Below are positions 4,809-6,367 of a DNA stretch of 6,367 bases, one piece after another. A program made the translations under genes and the position numbers. The stretch lies in contig JAJYTK010000062.1 in the NCBI GenBank assembly GCA_021793095.1, forward strand, positions 1 to 6,367. The letters are read 5' to 3'. Position 1 is the stretch's first letter. Each line of letters opens with the position of its first letter. The DNA is from Pseudomonadota bacterium (GTDB lineage: Bacteria; Pseudomonadota; Gammaproteobacteria; Burkholderiales; Burkholderiaceae_B). Under the pieces are notes generated by a model, which worked only from the letters and a program-made list of their open reading frames with translations, did no database searches and had not been told where the DNA came from.

Positions 4809-6356
4809 ATGGGTGGTTTAATCAATAGAAAGCTTGTTAACACCTTGAGGTTTTCTGGTGTTATTGCGTTCACATTGAGCAGTGCTATTGCGGTGGCTGC
4901 GACACCATCAGATACATTGGTGATTGCCAAAACAGCTGATCCGCAAACATTGGATCCAGCCATCACTATGGATAATAATGATTGGTCCATTACTTATCCT
5001 ACTTATCAGAACTTAGTGCGCTACCAAAAGGGCTCGACCGAAGTCGAGGGCGAGCTGGCAGAGAGCTGGGAGGCCTCTGATGACAATTTGGTCTGGACGT
5101 TTAAGTTACGTTCGGGACAACAGTTTAATGACGGTTCAGATGTTGATGCCGCCGCCGTAAAATATACTTTTGATCGTTTGATGCGCATTAACCAAGGCCC
5201 CGCCGAGCCTTTCCCCGAGGGGTTAGAGGTGGTGGTGGTCGATCCGCTCACGGTAGAGTTTCGTTTGCCCCGTCCCTTTGCGCCATTTCTTAACACCCTC
5301 GCCAACAATGGAGCAGGGATCATCAACCCCGCTGTCGAGGATGCCGAAGGGGGGGCTGATCAGTATTTATCAGCGAACACAGCGGGGTCAGGCCCATTTC
5401 AATTGACCAAATGGGACCGCGGCCAGAGTCTAGTATTAGAAAAAAACCCGCATTATGGTGATACAGAGCCTGCGCTTGAGCGTGTTGTATTTCGTGTGGT
5501 GCCCGAGTCCTCTGCGCGCCGTTTGCAGTTAGAAAATGGTGATCTGGACATCGTTAACATGTTGCCAGTGGATCAGATCGAGGCTTTGCAGGCCAATGAC
5601 GATCTGGTGATCCAAGAGGTCCCTTCACTACTGGTGACCTATTTGTATTTAAATAATCGTGATGGTTTGTTTAGTGATATTAATGCGCGACAGGCCATTA
5701 CTTATGCCATTGATTATGACGGCATTATCGAGGGGGTACTCGATAACCAAGGGCAACAAATGACTGGTCCGATCCCCGAAGGGATGTGGGGGCATGATGA
5801 GAGCCTAGCACCTATCAAGCAGGATCTCGATAAAGCTCAATCTTATATTGATCAGGTCTCTGGGGCACAGGAGGCCGTATTGCTTTATTCTGACCGTGAT
5901 CCCAATTGGGAGCCCATTGCATTGACGGTCCAGGCCAATATGGCTGCCTTGGGGATCAATGTAAAGCTCGAGAAATTGGCCAATGCTACGATGCGCGATC
6001 GATTGGACAAGGGGGATTTTGATATTGCCCTAGGCAATTGGAGTCCCGATTTTGCTGATCCATTCATGTTTATGAATTATTGGTTTGACTCCGAGCGGGG
6101 CGGGTTGCCGGGTAATCGTGCCTTTTATGATAATGCCCAGGTCGATGAGCTTATCCGCAAGGCCGCCGAGATCAGCGACCAAGATGAGCGTGCCAAACTC
6201 TATGGCCAAGCACAAGACATCATCATGCAAGAGTACCCTTATGTTTACCTTTTCCAAAAGGCGATTCATGTAGGCTTGCGTGACAACATCCAGGGATATG
6301 AATACAACCCAATGCTCGATGATGTCTATAACGTCCACGAAATAACCAAGAAATAA
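4809..6356 (+). CDS. Periplasmic family 5 solute-binding protein (DppA/DdpA/OppA type) of a peptide ABC importer
   Basis: This 515-residue protein should bind a dipeptide or similar solute in the periplasm. Residues 1-30 or 1-31 form a Sec signal peptide: basic RK at 7-8, a hydrophobic core at about 16-30 and an A-x-A cleavage site (AVA|A or VAA|T). There is no lipobox Cys. SBP_bac_5 landmarks are DPQTLDPA at 44-51, LAESWEASDD at 83-92, WTFKLRSGQQFNDG at 96-109, the AAAVKYTFDR segment at 114-123, GSGPFQL at 193-199, ARQAITYAID at 293-302 and W-x-x-D-x-x-DP at 411-418. In DppA an Asp in the last segment binds the peptide amino group, so D414 or D417 may do so here. Length fits the family (about 500-540). 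A DdpX-type dipeptidase directly upstream supports a DdpA-like role, but family 5 proteins also bind heme, nickel chelates or opines. No permease gene is visible before the window ends. Confidence 0.92.
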   Translation: MGGLINRKLVNTLRFSGVIAFTLSSAIAVAATPSDTLVIAKTADPQTLDPAITMDNNDWSITYPTYQNLVRYQKGSTEVEGELAESWEASDDNLVWTFKLRSGQQFNDGSDVDAAAVKYTFDRLMRINQGPAEPFPEGLEVVVVDPLTVEFRLPRPFAPFLNTLANNGAGIINPAVEDAEGGADQYLSANTAGSGPFQLTKWDRGQSLVLEKNPHYGDTEPALERVVFRVVPESSARRLQLENGDLDIVNMLPVDQIEALQANDDLVIQEVPSLLVTYLYLNNRDGLFSDINARQAITYAIDYDGIIEGVLDNQGQQMTGPIPEGMWGHDESLAPIKQDLDKAQSYIDQVSGAQEAVLLYSDRDPNWEPIALTVQANMAALGINVKLEKLANATMRDRLDKGDFDIALGNWSPDFADPFMFMNYWFDSERGGLPGNRAFYDNAQVDELIRKAAEISDQDERAKLYGQAQDIIMQEYPYVYLFQKAIHVGLRDNIQGYEYNPMLDDVYNVHEITKK

Positions 6357-6367
6357 AAACCTTATCT

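Overview
The window looks like ordinary chromosome of a Gram-negative bacterium, most likely a proteobacterium, with base composition close to 50% G+C by eye. The evidence is a textbook Fur operator, two cleavable export signals without a lipobox (soluble periplasmic binding proteins), and FepDGC-type transporter genes. I cannot name the genus from sequence alone. All genes are on the + strand.

Layout: (1) Bases 1-110 hold the last ~35 codons of a gene entering from the left, whose tail resembles TesB-type acyl-CoA thioesterases. A weak intrinsic terminator candidate follows. (2) Bases 178-207 carry a sigma70-like promoter whose spacer and -10 are covered by a perfect 7-1-7 Fur box. A short leader with two competing hairpins precedes the first gene. 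(3) Bases 276-4144 encode a complete ABC importer for an iron chelate: a periplasmic binding protein with a possible Tat signal, two FecCD permeases (FepD-like, then FepG-like) and a FepC-like ATPase. Spacing is tight and the ATPase start overlaps the permease stop (ATGA). (4) Twenty-five bases later, behind the best ribosome binding site in the window, lies a cytoplasmic VanX/DdpX-type D-Ala-D-Ala dipeptidase. (5) After an 87-base gap comes a periplasmic family 5 solute-binding protein (DppA/DdpA/OppA type), ending 11 bases before the window edge.

Working model: under iron limitation Fur releases the promoter and the importer is made. The binding protein captures a ferric siderophore in the periplasm, the permease pair moves it across the inner membrane, and the ATPase drives transport. 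The dipeptidase may be co-transcribed with the importer. It also pairs naturally with the following peptide-binding protein, as in the E. coli ddpXABCDF operon, where D-Ala-D-Ala from wall turnover is imported and cleaved. No outer-membrane receptor, siderophore biosynthesis gene, dipeptide permease, RNA gene, mobile element or CRISPR array is visible. I found no clearly new system. The most interesting points are the possible iron control of a D-Ala-D-Ala dipeptidase and the leader structure behind the Fur-controlled promoter.
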